The notes under the pieces: generated by a model | Seen by the model: the letters and a program-made list of their open reading frames with translations, nothing else | Databases searched by the model: none | Told to the model about the DNA's origin: nothing | From: Candidatus Thiovulum stygium | GTDB taxonomy: Bacteria > Campylobacterota > Campylobacteria > Campylobacterales > Thiovulaceae | NCBI GenBank assembly: GCA_021582295.1 | Contig: CP091137.1 | Coordinates: 460,970 to 524,969, forward strand | Direction of reading: 5' to 3' | DNA length: 64,000 nt | Translations under genes and position numbers: made by a program | Shown here: positions 19,186 through 28,419 of the stretch, piece by piece | How the letters are laid out: every line of letters begins with the position of its first letter | How positions within the stretch are numbered: the stretch's first letter is position 1

Positions 19186-22100
19186 TTAATATATTGGAAT
19201 TATTGGAGTTGATGGTGGAGCTTCGTAACCACCAGATTTTTTTACAATAGCGATATTTCCATTAATAGTTATATTATTTTCACTTATTAAACTGCTCTCT
19301 AATTTTAATTGAACAGTGTAATTGCCATCAATTAAAACTGAATTATTCAAATAATCAGATAATTTTACAACTAAATTATTGTTTAAAATATATAACTTTG
19401 TTGAATCAAAAGCTTTAATTTCATTTTGAACTATAATTGAAGATTCGCTACTTTTTGTAATACTAAATTCATTATTCAAATATTTTATAGCAATGTTTTT
19501 AGTTTCAACTGAATATTTATTTGTAGAATTATATTCTAATGATAAAGTAACTTTAAACAAACCACTATCGCCATTTTCAAGAGCAGTTTGATTAGAACCG
19601 TTTTCTATTGGAATATTTATATAAAACAATGAATTTATCAATTCTGGTCTAACTAAAGCTAAATCTTTTAAGTTTGCATTTTCAACAGAGAAAGTGCCAA
19701 AACTTCTATTTGATAAATTTTTGTCAGTTTCAAACTGATTTACAGAACCAATATGAATAGTATTCCCAATTGAGAAATAATCTTTATCATCTGCTTGAGA
19801 AATAACTATTTCTAATTCGTTGCTTTTTGAACTTAAACCGAAATAATAGCCAACAACTTTAACTTTATAAGTTCCAATTGAAGAAAATTTATAATCTAAT
19901 TTATTGTTTTCAGCTGTAACTAAAATATTGTTTATATACCAAGAAAACTTTGTATCACTTTTATCAGAAATCGCATTAAATGAAATTGTTTCGCCAACTT
20001 TTGCACTAACTAAAATAGAACTTAAAGTTATAACTGGAGCTATTGGAGTAGCTTTTTCTATAACTGCATTTGTTGAATCAACTTTTGAACTTATTTGAGA
20101 TAAATTATCTGCAGTTATTGTTATATTAGCCTCATTTTTTATAATTTCTGAAATATTTATATCAGAATTATTATTTAAACTGTTGGCAATATTTAAAATT
20201 TGTGATGAATCTAAATGCAAATCTTTAAATTGTTGATACAAATCAGCATTTGCATTTATTACCTCATCACTTAGAAAAGCTGAGAAATCTGAAGCATCTA
20301 TATTTTGTTCTGATGAGGTTGAAGCTGTCTCAATTTTTTGAGATATTTCAGAAATTCCACCAAGCATAATCAAAGCATTCGATACTTTTAAACTGTTTTC
20401 TTTGATTAAAGCTATATTTACCTCTGGTTTAGAAAGTTCACTAACTTGAGTTTCTATTTTTGAAGTTGCAATTTCAGTAGCTTTTGAAATATTTTCAAGC
20501 GCCTGATCAGAATTTAAAGTTTTTGTATCAATTTGCTGAATCATTGTAACAATAGATTGAGAAATTTCTCCAGCTGTTTTTAATTTTTCCATTAAATTTA
20601 TATCAACAGAACTATTATTTTCTTTTATTTTTTCGGCACTTTTTTCAGCAATTTTGTCGCTATTTTTTAAAATATCATCTATTTTAGAATTACTATCTGT
20701 TGAAAACATTGAACTAATTCCACTTATAATACTAGAAAAAATAGAGTTTTTGAGATTTGTATCTGAACTATCTCCAGTTATCGATTTGGTCATTGTTTCA
20801 ACAACTTTTTGAATCATTAGAGCATTTTTAATCGCTTCAGCACCTTTTTCTTGTTGAGCTGGATTATCGCTATTTAATAGGTCGATTGGATTTGAATCTA
20901 AAGTTGCAATATCTAAACCTAAAGAAATTGATAGATTCGTTTTAGCATTTTCAAGACTCATTCCGCTATCAACCATAGCTGAAAAAATTGTTGTTAGTGG
21001 AGTTACTGGAATATTATTAGTGCTGTTTTTATTTTCAGATAAATTATCAGGATCAGTTACAGTTTTTAATTGACCTTCGAAACTTTCACCAGTCGATTGA
21101 TCAATTCCACCACTAACTGAAACTTCAATATTTGTAATTGGTTTTTCATTCTCTTTAAATTCTATTTTCCAGTTACCAAGCATATCTGTAATTGTATTTT
21201 TATTTCCAATTGTAACATTAGAACCAGATAATGCTCCATCAATAGCAACACCAGATAAATATAAACTTTTTAATATTTGAGTAATATTTTGCTCACCATT
21301 ATTAGAAGTTTGCGGATATATATATTCAGAAACATTTATATAAATAGAATTAGAGCTATTTATATCTTTAATCGAACCAATAAGATTAATTTTATGTTTT
21401 CCAGCTATAAATTTTTTTGTAATATTTGCATCATGACTATAAAAAATATCATTTATAAACCAACTGTAAAAAGTTGAAGGATTATCAGATTGAGCTTTGA
21501 ATTCAAAAACATCTTGTGTTGTTCCCAAAGTTTTCGAAGATGCTATAAAAACTTTTGGAGCTATTAAAGATGGTTTATATTCTGGATCAGTTTTATTATC
21601 ATCGTCTTTATCTTTAGGAGGTTTTATTTTGTCAGTAATTTTAGAATCAAAATTATTCCAATTGGTTGTTATATTTGTTGATAAATTCTTATCTGATATT
21701 AATATTTCAAAATTTGAGTTTTTATCAATTTTATATCTATCAGTTGCTATTTTGAAGATTTCATTTTGATCTAAACCAATACTTTCAAATTCTCTATAAA
21801 TATTATTTCCATCTTTTAAAATATCGCTATCCAAAAATGAGCTATAAAAAGTAGAAGGCATTTTTTGCGATGAGGTCAAATTATAATCAGCAGATTTCAT
21901 ATAAGAAGCTATTCGATTAACTCCACCAAAAATAATAAGACCATTAATACTATTTTGCATTTCGCTAAAATTAATATCAGCTTTTTTAAATTTAGAAATC
22001 TCATCTTCAACTTTTAAACTAATTGTTTCAACAGCTCTCCAACCATCGCCACCAGCTAAAAGCAAATTGTTATCCATTTCATTTATCATCATTGCTGTTG

Positions 22101-22980
22101 ATTTAGAAATTTCAGCAACTAATTTTAATTCTTCAGATGAATTTTGATCAAATTTTTTTGCGATATTTTCAACAATCATATCACTGTTATTATTTAAATA
22201 AGTATAAATATCATTTTCAGTTGAGATATTAGTCCCGATAGCTTCAAAAATTTTAAAAAATTGACTATTAAGATTTTTATCTTCTGAATCATTTAGAATA
22301 AATTTATTAAATGATTCAACAAATTTTTGAATAATCAAACCATCTTTTATAATTTTCAATCCTCGTTCTTGCTCTTTTATATCTTTACTATTTGACATTT
22401 CAATAGGATTTTTATATAAATCGCTTTCGTTTATATCCAAGATTTTAGAAATCTTAATTTTTGCATCATTATAAGAAGTTCCATTATTAATCATCGCAGA
22501 AAGTAAAGTTGAAATGGGTGTTACAGCCAAATATTTTGAAAGATTTGATTCTAATTTCATTGGTTCAGCAAAAGCTCGTAATTCGCCTTCAAAAGCTTCA
22601 CCAGTTCCAGAATCGATACCACCAGAAACGATAATAGTTGTTCCAGTAAAATTTCCATCAGAAGTTATTAAATTATTTGTTAAATCATATAGGCTTATAT
22701 TCCATTCGCCATTTATATTAGTAGATATATTTTTGTCGCTTATTTGAACGGTGGCACCTTTAAGTTCTCCATCAACAGCAACACCTGATAAATATAAGCT
22801 TTTTAATATTTGTGTAATATTGATATCTGTTGAATTATTTTCGGAAATTGAATTATTATTATCTGATTGAGTTGAATTATTTTCTAGTGAAACTGCACAA
22901 TCTTTTTGAGAAGCACAGCTTGTATTATATATTGAGATAATTACAAAAAACGGTAAAGTATTTAAATATTTTAAATTCAT
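19186..22980 (-). CDS. Very large lipoprotein with a duplicated ~500-residue unit
   Basis: 1264 residues. A lipoprotein signal (FFVIISIYNTSC, Cys22) is followed by two copies of a unit that starts ILKSLYLSGVAVDGELKGAT (residues about 60 and 570), holds a carboxypeptidase-regulatory-like beta domain with VSGGID-TGE-FEG, then a helical region (ATPISTLLSAM, AIKNALMIQKVVETM). Each unit ends with a PKD-like domain (FEFKAQSDNPSTFYSWFIND; ISFNAISDKSDTKFSWYINN). The C-terminus is a further beta domain. It is expected to be an outer-membrane or surface protein; adhesion or cell-surface binding is inference only. AAGGGA precedes the ATG. Confidence 0.75.
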   Translation of the reverse strand: MNLKYLNTLPFFVIISIYNTSCASQKDCAVSLENNSTQSDNNNSISENNSTDINITQILKSLYLSGVAVDGELKGATVQISDKNISTNINGEWNISLYDLTNNLITSDGNFTGTTIIVSGGIDSGTGEAFEGELRAFAEPMKLESNLSKYLAVTPISTLLSAMINNGTSYNDAKIKISKILDINESDLYKNPIEMSNSKDIKEQERGLKIIKDGLIIQKFVESFNKFILNDSEDKNLNSQFFKIFEAIGTNISTENDIYTYLNNNSDMIVENIAKKFDQNSSEELKLVAEISKSTAMMINEMDNNLLLAGGDGWRAVETISLKVEDEISKFKKADINFSEMQNSINGLIIFGGVNRIASYMKSADYNLTSSQKMPSTFYSSFLDSDILKDGNNIYREFESIGLDQNEIFKIATDRYKIDKNSNFEILISDKNLSTNITTNWNNFDSKITDKIKPPKDKDDDNKTDPEYKPSLIAPKVFIASSKTLGTTQDVFEFKAQSDNPSTFYSWFINDIFYSHDANITKKFIAGKHKINLIGSIKDINSSNSIYINVSEYIYPQTSNNGEQNITQILKSLYLSGVAIDGALSGSNVTIGNKNTITDMLGNWKIEFKENEKPITNIEVSVSGGIDQSTGESFEGQLKTVTDPDNLSENKNSTNNIPVTPLTTIFSAMVDSGMSLENAKTNLSISLGLDIATLDSNPIDLLNSDNPAQQEKGAEAIKNALMIQKVVETMTKSITGDSSDTNLKNSIFSSIISGISSMFSTDSNSKIDDILKNSDKIAEKSAEKIKENNSSVDINLMEKLKTAGEISQSIVTMIQQIDTKTLNSDQALENISKATEIATSKIETQVSELSKPEVNIALIKENSLKVSNALIMLGGISEISQKIETASTSSEQNIDASDFSAFLSDEVINANADLYQQFKDLHLDSSQILNIANSLNNNSDINISEIIKNEANITITADNLSQISSKVDSTNAVIEKATPIAPVITLSSILVSAKVGETISFNAISDKSDTKFSWYINNILVTAENNKLDYKFSSIGTYKVKVVGYYFGLSSKSNELEIVISQADDKDYFSIGNTIHIGSVNQFETDKNLSNRSFGTFSVENANLKDLALVRPELINSLFYINIPIENGSNQTALENGDSGLFKVTLSLEYNSTNKYSVETKNIAIKYLNNEFSITKSSESSIIVQNEIKAFDSTKLYILNNNLVVKLSDYLNNSVLIDGNYTVQLKLESSLISENNITINGNIAIVKKSGGYEAPPSTPIIPIY

Positions 22981-23084
22981 AAAAAATGAGTCCCTTTTTA
23001 ATGGTTTATTATATCATACAGTAATATTTTAAAAAAAAGTTCCAATAATCTTTTTGTTTAAATATATTTTTAATATAAAACTTA

Positions 23085-23130
23085 AATATATATTATATTA
23101 ATATAGATTAAAATTAATATAATATATATT
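23085..23130. repeat. Perfect 18-bp inverted repeat in a divergent intergenic region
   Basis: AATATATATTATATTAAT at 23085-23102 is exactly complementary to 23113-23130, with a 10-nt loop. It consists only of A and T and lies between the large lipoprotein gene (minus) and the periplasmic protein gene (plus). It might be an operator or a cruciform, or just AT-rich promoter DNA. Confidence 0.7.
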
Positions 23131-23172
23131 ACTATAGAATTTCAAATAAAAAAATAGGAGGTGATTTTATTC

Positions 23173-24599
23173 ATGAAACTAAAACTTTCTCATTTAACTT
23201 TATCAATGTTTTTATTTTCAGCAGAATCATTTGGAGATATTAAACCAATTACTGTTGATGAGGTCAAACAAGTTCAAAAAGAGTGGGCAAATGGTGCGAT
23301 TCGTTAGATAGACAATAAAAACTATCTGATTTATACTTAGATTAAATAAAGTATAAATTAACTGATATTTTGATTACTGGAATGAGAGAGTAACGACTCG
23401 AAACGGTAAGCCTGAGACTCCGATAAGCGATAAGAATCGTTAAATTCTAATCGTTTAAAGCTCGGTAAAGTCGATTTTGGTGTTAGCCTAATTATAGAAA
23501 TATAAAGGAAATGCGACTCAGAGGTGAGCGACTAACATATGGATCGGGGCTCTATAAAATTTTTTATGGTGAGTATGTTACTATAAGTAACGGACAAATT
23601 TCCGAATTCAACAGTCTAAACCCACAAGAAATCGAAAGGTTTATCCTTTAATAAAGGACAATCGCGGTAAAGTAAGAATCATTTGTATGAAATACCGTAT
23701 AGTGTTATAGGCACTATCAAGATTGTAGGCTGATGGGAAACACCTAACAAAATATGTAAAGATAAAAATATCGGAACGAAGAAAGCGGTAAATATATGTA
23801 GGTTTAACGACCCGAGAATATTAGGATATATAAGAATTAAAATCCTTTAGTTACCGTGAAAGCGAAGCCATTAGCGAAGATGAATCTTGTAATGAGATTC
23901 GGAGCAAAGGGCTTTAGTCAAGTTATATAAAATCATAACTATAAATTAAATCAATGGTTCGAGTAAGATTAATAGAGGTGAAGAATTAGCAATAAGGAGT
24001 AGCCGACATTGAGAAGTGGAAAACAACTAACAATTGGATTCGGCTTTTAGAATATTTAGAAAGATGATTTAAATAACTTGATAGAGTGCCGAATGCGATG
24101 AAAGTCGCTCGTTCGGTATGAAGCGGGGGAAAATCTGGAGATCACTTCAAAAGATTACCTATCGCTATAAATTGTTAAAATTGGAGAACTTTTTGAAAAG
24201 CAGGGAGATTATAAAACAGAAGCTAAAAATGCAATAAATAAACTTTATGGTTATTCAGAGGGTGAAGTTCTTTTTAAACCAACTAAGGCATCTATTGATC
24301 AATTTAGAGAAACTCCAGAAGAGGCTCTTTCATATTTTGTTACAGGTATCGAAGCTGAAGATCATGGCTTTGCAATTCATCCATGGACTTATGTTAGATT
24401 TGATAATAATGAAAAAATTTATATCGATACTGATTCAGCTATTTCAATGGGTAACTATTATTTTACAGATAAAAATGGCAAAGAGGTTAAAGTAGAATTT
24501 ACATTTGGTTATAAACGAGCCAAAGATTCTCGTTTAGTAATTTTTTTACATCATTCATCTATTCCGTTTAGTCAAACTCAAATTAAACATAAGAATTAA
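23173..24599 (+). CDS. Periplasmic NTF2-like protein, split by a group II intron
   Basis: Exon 1 is 23173-23293 and exon 2 is 24169-24599. Removing the intron gives 552 nt, 183 residues, with no stop and the codon GAA across the junction (WANEIVKIGE). A strong AGGAGGTGA precedes the ATG. A signal peptide (MKLKLSHLTLSMFLFSAESFG) is followed by EWANEIVKIGELF, KLYGYSEGEVLFKPT, a HPWTYVRF strand, MGNYYFTD and a C-terminal HHSSIPF. I know this as a conserved secreted family in Proteobacteria that is sometimes mislabelled as phosphoribosyl-AMP cyclohydrolase; the fold looks NTF2/SnoaL-like and the function is unknown. Expression needs the intron to splice. Confidence 0.8.
23294..24168 (+). mobile_element. 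Group II intron without an ORF (875 nt)
   Basis: The 5' end is GTGCGATTCG (GUGYG consensus) and the 3' end CTATCGCTAT (AY). Domain V is the 34-nt hairpin 24086-24119 with a GAAA loop. EBS1 (CATTTGT, 23680-23686) pairs with the last seven exon bases (GCAAATG, 23287-23293) in six Watson-Crick pairs and one G-U. The body matches the larger intron at 31436-34123 closely. At about 23997-24025 it keeps the first bases of that intron's maturase gene, then jumps to the sequence after the maturase stop, so it is an internal-deletion form. Splicing would need a maturase supplied in trans. Confidence 0.92.
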
Positions 24600-24706
24600 A
24601 ACTTATTTATATGTGAGCTAATAGCTGAATTATACAAAAAATAGCTTTTAAGGATCGATTTTATCGACTCTTTCTTAGTGAAAACAGAGTTTGATATTTA
24701 GGTAAA

Positions 24707-24731
24707 ATTCCTCGCAATTTTCTCGAGGAAT
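24707..24731 (+). promoter_or_regulatory. Hairpin covering the ribosome site of the DUF2156 gene
   Basis: ATTCCTCG (24707-24714) pairs perfectly with CGAGGAAT (24724-24731). The right arm contains the GAGG Shine-Dalgarno bases for the TTG start at 24738. It could hold back translation or be a weak terminator of the gene before it. Confidence 0.4.
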
Positions 24732-24737
24732 GAGAGC

Positions 24738-25718
24738 TTGACCAATTTAAAAATTTCTGGTGTGGATATTCTTCCGCTAAACATAGACACAAAACCATTG
24801 ATGGAAAATTATCTTCGTAAAATCGATGTTGATATCAGTGATTATACATTTGTTGCAAATTATATATGGTTCTCTTATATGAGTCCATTTTATGCAATTA
24901 TTAATGATACTTTTGTTCTTTTTGCAATGAATGGAGGCGAATTAAGTTTAATGTTGCCTCCAATCGGAGAACTAAAAAATATTCCAGTTGCAATTGAAAA
25001 ATCTTTTGAAATTATGTTAAAAAATAATGATTCAACTGAATCTCTTAGAATTGATTATGTTGATGAACAGATCATTAAATCTCTTTTAGAATATTATGGT
25101 TTTACATTAGAGAATTTAGACTCTTTTGAAAAATTTATAATAGAAAAACCGCTAGTAGATTATATTTACAAAACTCAAAATTTAATCGAATTAAAAGGCA
25201 ATAACTATCACACAAAACGGACAGAAGTTAATAAATTTCTTAAAAACTATCCAAATCATCGGATTGAACCTCTAGATCCATTGAGAGACAGTGAAAAAAT
25301 TCTAAAATTATTCTATAAATGGTCAAAAAGTAGAATTCCAACTATTGCAGAAGAAAATATTGGTAAATTTTTAGATGGAATACTTTATGAACACAGTGCA
25401 ATTAAAATTATGTTAAGAGAATATCATAAACTTGAATTACTTGGTGTAGTTTTATATGTAGATGATAATATTATAGGTTTTTCAATAGGTGAAATGATCA
25501 ATAAACGAGTTGCATCTGTTATTTTTGAAAAAACAGATTTTGATATTTCGGGTTCCGCTCAATATATTTATAGAGAATTTTCTAAAATATTAAGAGATAT
25601 ATATGGTTCAGAATATATTAATGCTGGTGATGATATGGGATTTGAAAATCTTAAAAAAGTTAAAATGTCATATCGTCCTGAAAAACTAGTTCCTAAATAT
25701 ACCATTAGGGTAAAATAA
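24738..25718 (+). CDS. DUF2156 (phosphatidylglycerol lysyltransferase C-terminal-like) protein
   Basis: 326 residues of the DUF2156 family, which has two GNAT-like folds and is related to the transferase domain of MprF. There are no membrane helices, so it is cytosolic. Recognisable parts are DYTFVANYIWFSYMSPFYA near the N-terminus, LKGNNYHTKRTEVNKFLKNY in the middle and YINAGDDMGFENLKKVKMSY at the end. The start is TTG at 24738 with GAGG ahead; no in-frame ATG fits. It is followed at 13 nt by the GNAT gene. The reaction is unknown; transfer of an aminoacyl or acyl group is the usual guess. Confidence 0.82.
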   Translation: MTNLKISGVDILPLNIDTKPLMENYLRKIDVDISDYTFVANYIWFSYMSPFYAIINDTFVLFAMNGGELSLMLPPIGELKNIPVAIEKSFEIMLKNNDSTESLRIDYVDEQIIKSLLEYYGFTLENLDSFEKFIIEKPLVDYIYKTQNLIELKGNNYHTKRTEVNKFLKNYPNHRIEPLDPLRDSEKILKLFYKWSKSRIPTIAEENIGKFLDGILYEHSAIKIMLREYHKLELLGVVLYVDDNIIGFSIGEMINKRVASVIFEKTDFDISGSAQYIYREFSKILRDIYGSEYINAGDDMGFENLKKVKMSYRPEKLVPKYTIRVK

Positions 25719-25731
25719 TAAAGGAATTTAT

Positions 25732-26197
25732 ATGATTAGACCTGCAAATAAAAACGATTTAGAAGCTATTCTTGAAATAGAAAACAAAATGTTTAATGAA
25801 AAAATATATTTTCGTTTAATACGAGAAGATATTTCAAAGCTTTTAAATAAAAAATCTACAAAATTTTTTTAGCAATAAATGAACAAAATCAAGTTGTAGG
25901 CTATTCTTTAGGAATAAATATAAATAAACGAGGAATTTGGTTTAATTCGTTGGCTGTTTTAAAAGAATATCAAAATGGAATTTATGCAAAAGAACTTTTT
26001 TACAAATAGAAAATAGTGCAAAAGAGCAAAATTTTGATAGTGTTATTCTTGAAATTCGACAAGATAATCGAGCTTTATTGAGACGATATAAAAATATGGG
26101 TTATCAAATCTGGAAAAATATAGAAAATTATTATCCTGATGGAGTTGGAGCTTATAGAATGTTTAAATGTTTAAATAATAAAAACCAATATAAATAA
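25732..26197 (+). pseudogene. GNAT acetyltransferase (RimI-like) with two frameshifts
   Basis: The pieces in order are MIRPANKNDLEAILEIENKM, FFLAINEQNQVVGYSLGI, NSLAVLKEYQNGIYAKELF and VILEIRQDNRALLRRYKNMGY, which is a complete GNAT domain with the RimI-like LEIRxDN motif. The frame is lost at a T7 run (25864-25870) and again at a T6 run (25996-26001); one added T in each restores about 155 residues. The acetyl-CoA loop (usually QGxGxA) reads EYQNGIYAK, a weak fit. AAAGGAAT precedes the ATG. Two independent deletions or two sequence errors are equally possible. Confidence 0.75.
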
Positions 26198-26213
26198 AGG
26201 AGTTAAAATCAAA

Positions 26214-26492
26214 ATGGATTTAGAAGCACAAGAAATAAATTATTTGCAATTTATAGAATCTAGTTTAAATGTAAAATTTGAAACTATCTCATTATCAAAT
26301 GATGAACTTCGTTTTGAAATTCGTCGCCGTTTAACAAAAAAAGAGTTAAAGCTCCTGTTGGCAATTTATTTAAATCATAATTTAGATGAAATCTTAGAAA
26401 GATTAAATTTAGATATTGAACGAAAAGATGAACTATTTGAATCGGCTATTAAAAAATTAAAAAGTTTTGCTTCTTGGAAACGAGTAAGTTAA
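26214..26492 (+). CDS. Small helical protein, unknown
   Basis: 92 residues. The C-terminal half (LTKKELKLLLAIYLNHNLDEILERLNLDIE) has the spacing of a sigma-70 region 4-like helix-turn-helix, but this is weak and no family is recognised. AAGGAG stands ahead of the ATG. It follows the broken GNAT gene at 16 nt and ends the plus-strand unit, with a terminator hairpin 15 nt beyond. Confidence 0.6.
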   Translation: MDLEAQEINYLQFIESSLNVKFETISLSNDELRFEIRRRLTKKELKLLLAIYLNHNLDEILERLNLDIERKDELFESAIKKLKSFASWKRVS

Positions 26493-26506
26493 AAACTTAA
26501 AAATTT

Positions 26507-26550
26507 ACTTCTCTATTTATATTATAGTAATTAAAATAGAGAAGTTTTTA
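26507..26550 (+). terminator. Rho-independent terminator
   Basis: ACTTCTCTATTT (26507-26518) pairs with AAATAGAGAAGT (26534-26545), 12 bp with a 15-nt loop, followed by TTTTTA. It ends the plus-strand unit and may also serve the convergent minus-strand unit. Confidence 0.75.
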
Positions 26551-26591
26551 GATCATAAGAATAATAATTAATTTAAAAAAATTAATCTATT

Positions 26592-27167
26592 TTATTCGTT
26601 AATTGGACTTAATTCGCCTTTATAGAATTGTCTTAAAGCTCTAATTACAATAGCATTTTTAGAAATACTTTCAGCTCTAGCACCAATTTCTACTCTGTCA
26701 TAAACATCAACTGGAAGACTTATCGAAAAAGTTCTTGTTTCAACTTTTTTTCGTCTATTAACGATTTCAACTATTGCAGATAATAAATCCACGACTTTAT
26801 CTGTATCGATAGGTTTTTGAATAAAACTATTAACACCGATTTCGATTGTTTCAGATATTTTTGTAATATCATTACTTGCAGAAATAATAACAATTATTTG
26901 ATTTCTGTTTAACTCTCGAATGTTTCGTGAAAGATTAATTCCATCCATACTTTCCATGATAATATCAATGAAAACTACATCTGGTTTATATTTAGAATAA
27001 ATTTCTAAGCCATCTTTTCCATTGAAAGTTGAATAAACTTCAGCGAAAAAATTTGTGAAAGTGTCTGTTAAAAGTCTATTTGCTTCTTTTTCATCTTCGA
27101 CAATGAGAGCTGTTAATTTTTTTGTCTCTTCAGAAAGTCTTACAAGATCAACATTTTTTCTTTTCAT
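26592..27167 (-). CDS. Response regulator: receiver domain fused to a ribbon-helix-helix domain
   Basis: 191 residues from ATG 27167, which has AAGGAT at better spacing than the ATG at 27173. Residues about 18-135 form a receiver domain: VEDEKEAN (acidic pair), FIDIIMESMDG with the phosphorylated Asp, IISAS, and FIQKPID with the conserved Lys. The last 45 residues (RTFSISLPVDVYDRVEIGAR, then ISKNAIVIRALRQFY) read as a CopG/Arc-like ribbon-helix-helix DNA-binding domain, an unusual output for a response regulator. No cognate kinase is adjacent. It is likely a dimeric transcription regulator; the RHH call is by pattern. Confidence 0.8.
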   Translation of the reverse strand: MKRKNVDLVRLSEETKKLTALIVEDEKEANRLLTDTFTNFFAEVYSTFNGKDGLEIYSKYKPDVVFIDIIMESMDGINLSRNIRELNRNQIIVIISASNDITKISETIEIGVNSFIQKPIDTDKVVDLLSAIVEIVNRRKKVETRTFSISLPVDVYDRVEIGARAESISKNAIVIRALRQFYKGELSPINE

Positions 27168-27186
27168 GACCATATCCTTTAATTTA

Positions 27187-27405
27187 TTATTTTTTTATTT
27201 CGTTTAAAGCTGAAATCACCTCATCAAGATTTTGATATGGAATATGAACTTTCCAATCAACTTCTTTACCGCTAAGAGATACAGCAATAGTTACAACCGA
27301 TTCACTATTAGCACCATAAGGTTCTGACAATTCGCCAATAGAAATAGTTCCCTTTCGGGTTCCATGTAAATTAATTTGCCGTTTAATTTTTATTTCGTGA
27401 GACAT
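27187..27405 (-). CDS. Small conserved-looking protein, unknown
   Basis: 72 residues with a regular beta pattern (EIKIKRQINLHG, GTISIGELS, VVTIAVSLSGKEVDWKVHIPY) and a final helix (LDEVISALNEIKK). I do not recognise a family. It lies between lpxD and the receiver-RHH gene, 19 nt before the latter, so it may be coexpressed with the regulator. Confidence 0.6.
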   Translation of the reverse strand: MSHEIKIKRQINLHGTRKGTISIGELSEPYGANSESVVTIAVSLSGKEVDWKVHIPYQNLDEVISALNEIKK

Positions 27406-27433
27406 TTATTTAATAGACCTAGTTTAATAATAT

Positions 27434-28416
27434 TTACGATTTATCTAATAACCTAGATATTATAGCTTGTAATTTGAGCCAATCATTATGTTGAAATAAT
27501 GGATATCCAGACCAAATTTTTCCGCTAGTTTTAATACTTTTGGTTACTCCACCTTTACCAGAAATTATTGTAAAAGGTGCAATTTCTATGTGTCCTACTG
27601 AACCACTTTGACCACCCATTACAACATTTCTACCAAGCCTAGTAGAACCTGCTATACCGCTTTGAGCAACTAAAAGAGAGTTTTCACCAATATCGCAATT
27701 ATGTCCTACTTGAACTAAATTGTCGATTTTTACACCATTCCTGATATATGTATTACCAAAAACTGCTCTATCAATTGTTGTATTGGCTCCAATTTCAACA
27801 TTATTACCAATAATGACATTGCCATTATGATATATTTTAAAATGTTCGCCAAATTCATTAGTTGCAAAGCCAAAGCCATCGCTACCAATAACTGCTCCAC
27901 TGTGAATTATAACATGGTTACCGATAATTGTGCTGTGATAAATTGTTACATTAGGTAAAATTAATGAATCGTTTCCAATAACAGAATTATCACCAATATA
28001 AGTTCCAGCTCTAATTTTTGAATTATCGCCAATAACAACTTCTGAACCGATATAAACTGTTTCCGCAATTTCAACATTTTCACCTATTTTAGCTTTTATA
28101 TAATTTTCTGAATCAGTTTTAATTTGATCATTGATTGCAAAAAATTTACTAAGTTTTGCCATATCTACATATGGATTTTTAGAAATAAGCTTAATTATAT
28201 TTGTTGGAACTAATTCCAAATGTTTTTCACGAACTAAAATTACAGAAATATTACTATTTAATAAATCTGTTTTGTATTTTTCACTCTCAAATAGTGAAAG
28301 TTCTCCTTTTTGCCATCTTTTAAGCTATTTATACGATGAATTTTCATATCTTGATCTATTTCAGATTCAGATAGTATTTTTACTTCAAGTATAGCTATTA
28401 TTTCTGATAATTTCAT
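27434..28416 (-). CDS. lpxD: UDP-3-O-acylglucosamine N-acyltransferase, N-terminal frameshift
   Basis: About 327 residues when joined. From ATG 28416 the frame reads [13 protein letters not shown] and is lost at a T5 run (28307-28311); one more base links it to [14 protein letters not shown] and on to the long frame. The uridine-binding N-terminal domain is followed by left-handed helix hexapeptides ([21 protein letters not shown]) and the catalytic His in [13 protein letters not shown]. It adds the second acyl chain in lipid A synthesis. Since the gene is needed for lipid A, the frameshift is more likely a sequence error. It follows the deacetylase gene by 3 nt. Confidence 0.9.
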
Positions 28417-28419
28417 AAT

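Noticed and set aside
24247-24495. 82-residue plus-strand ORF
   Set aside because: It is an out-of-frame shadow of exon 2 of the split periplasmic protein gene.
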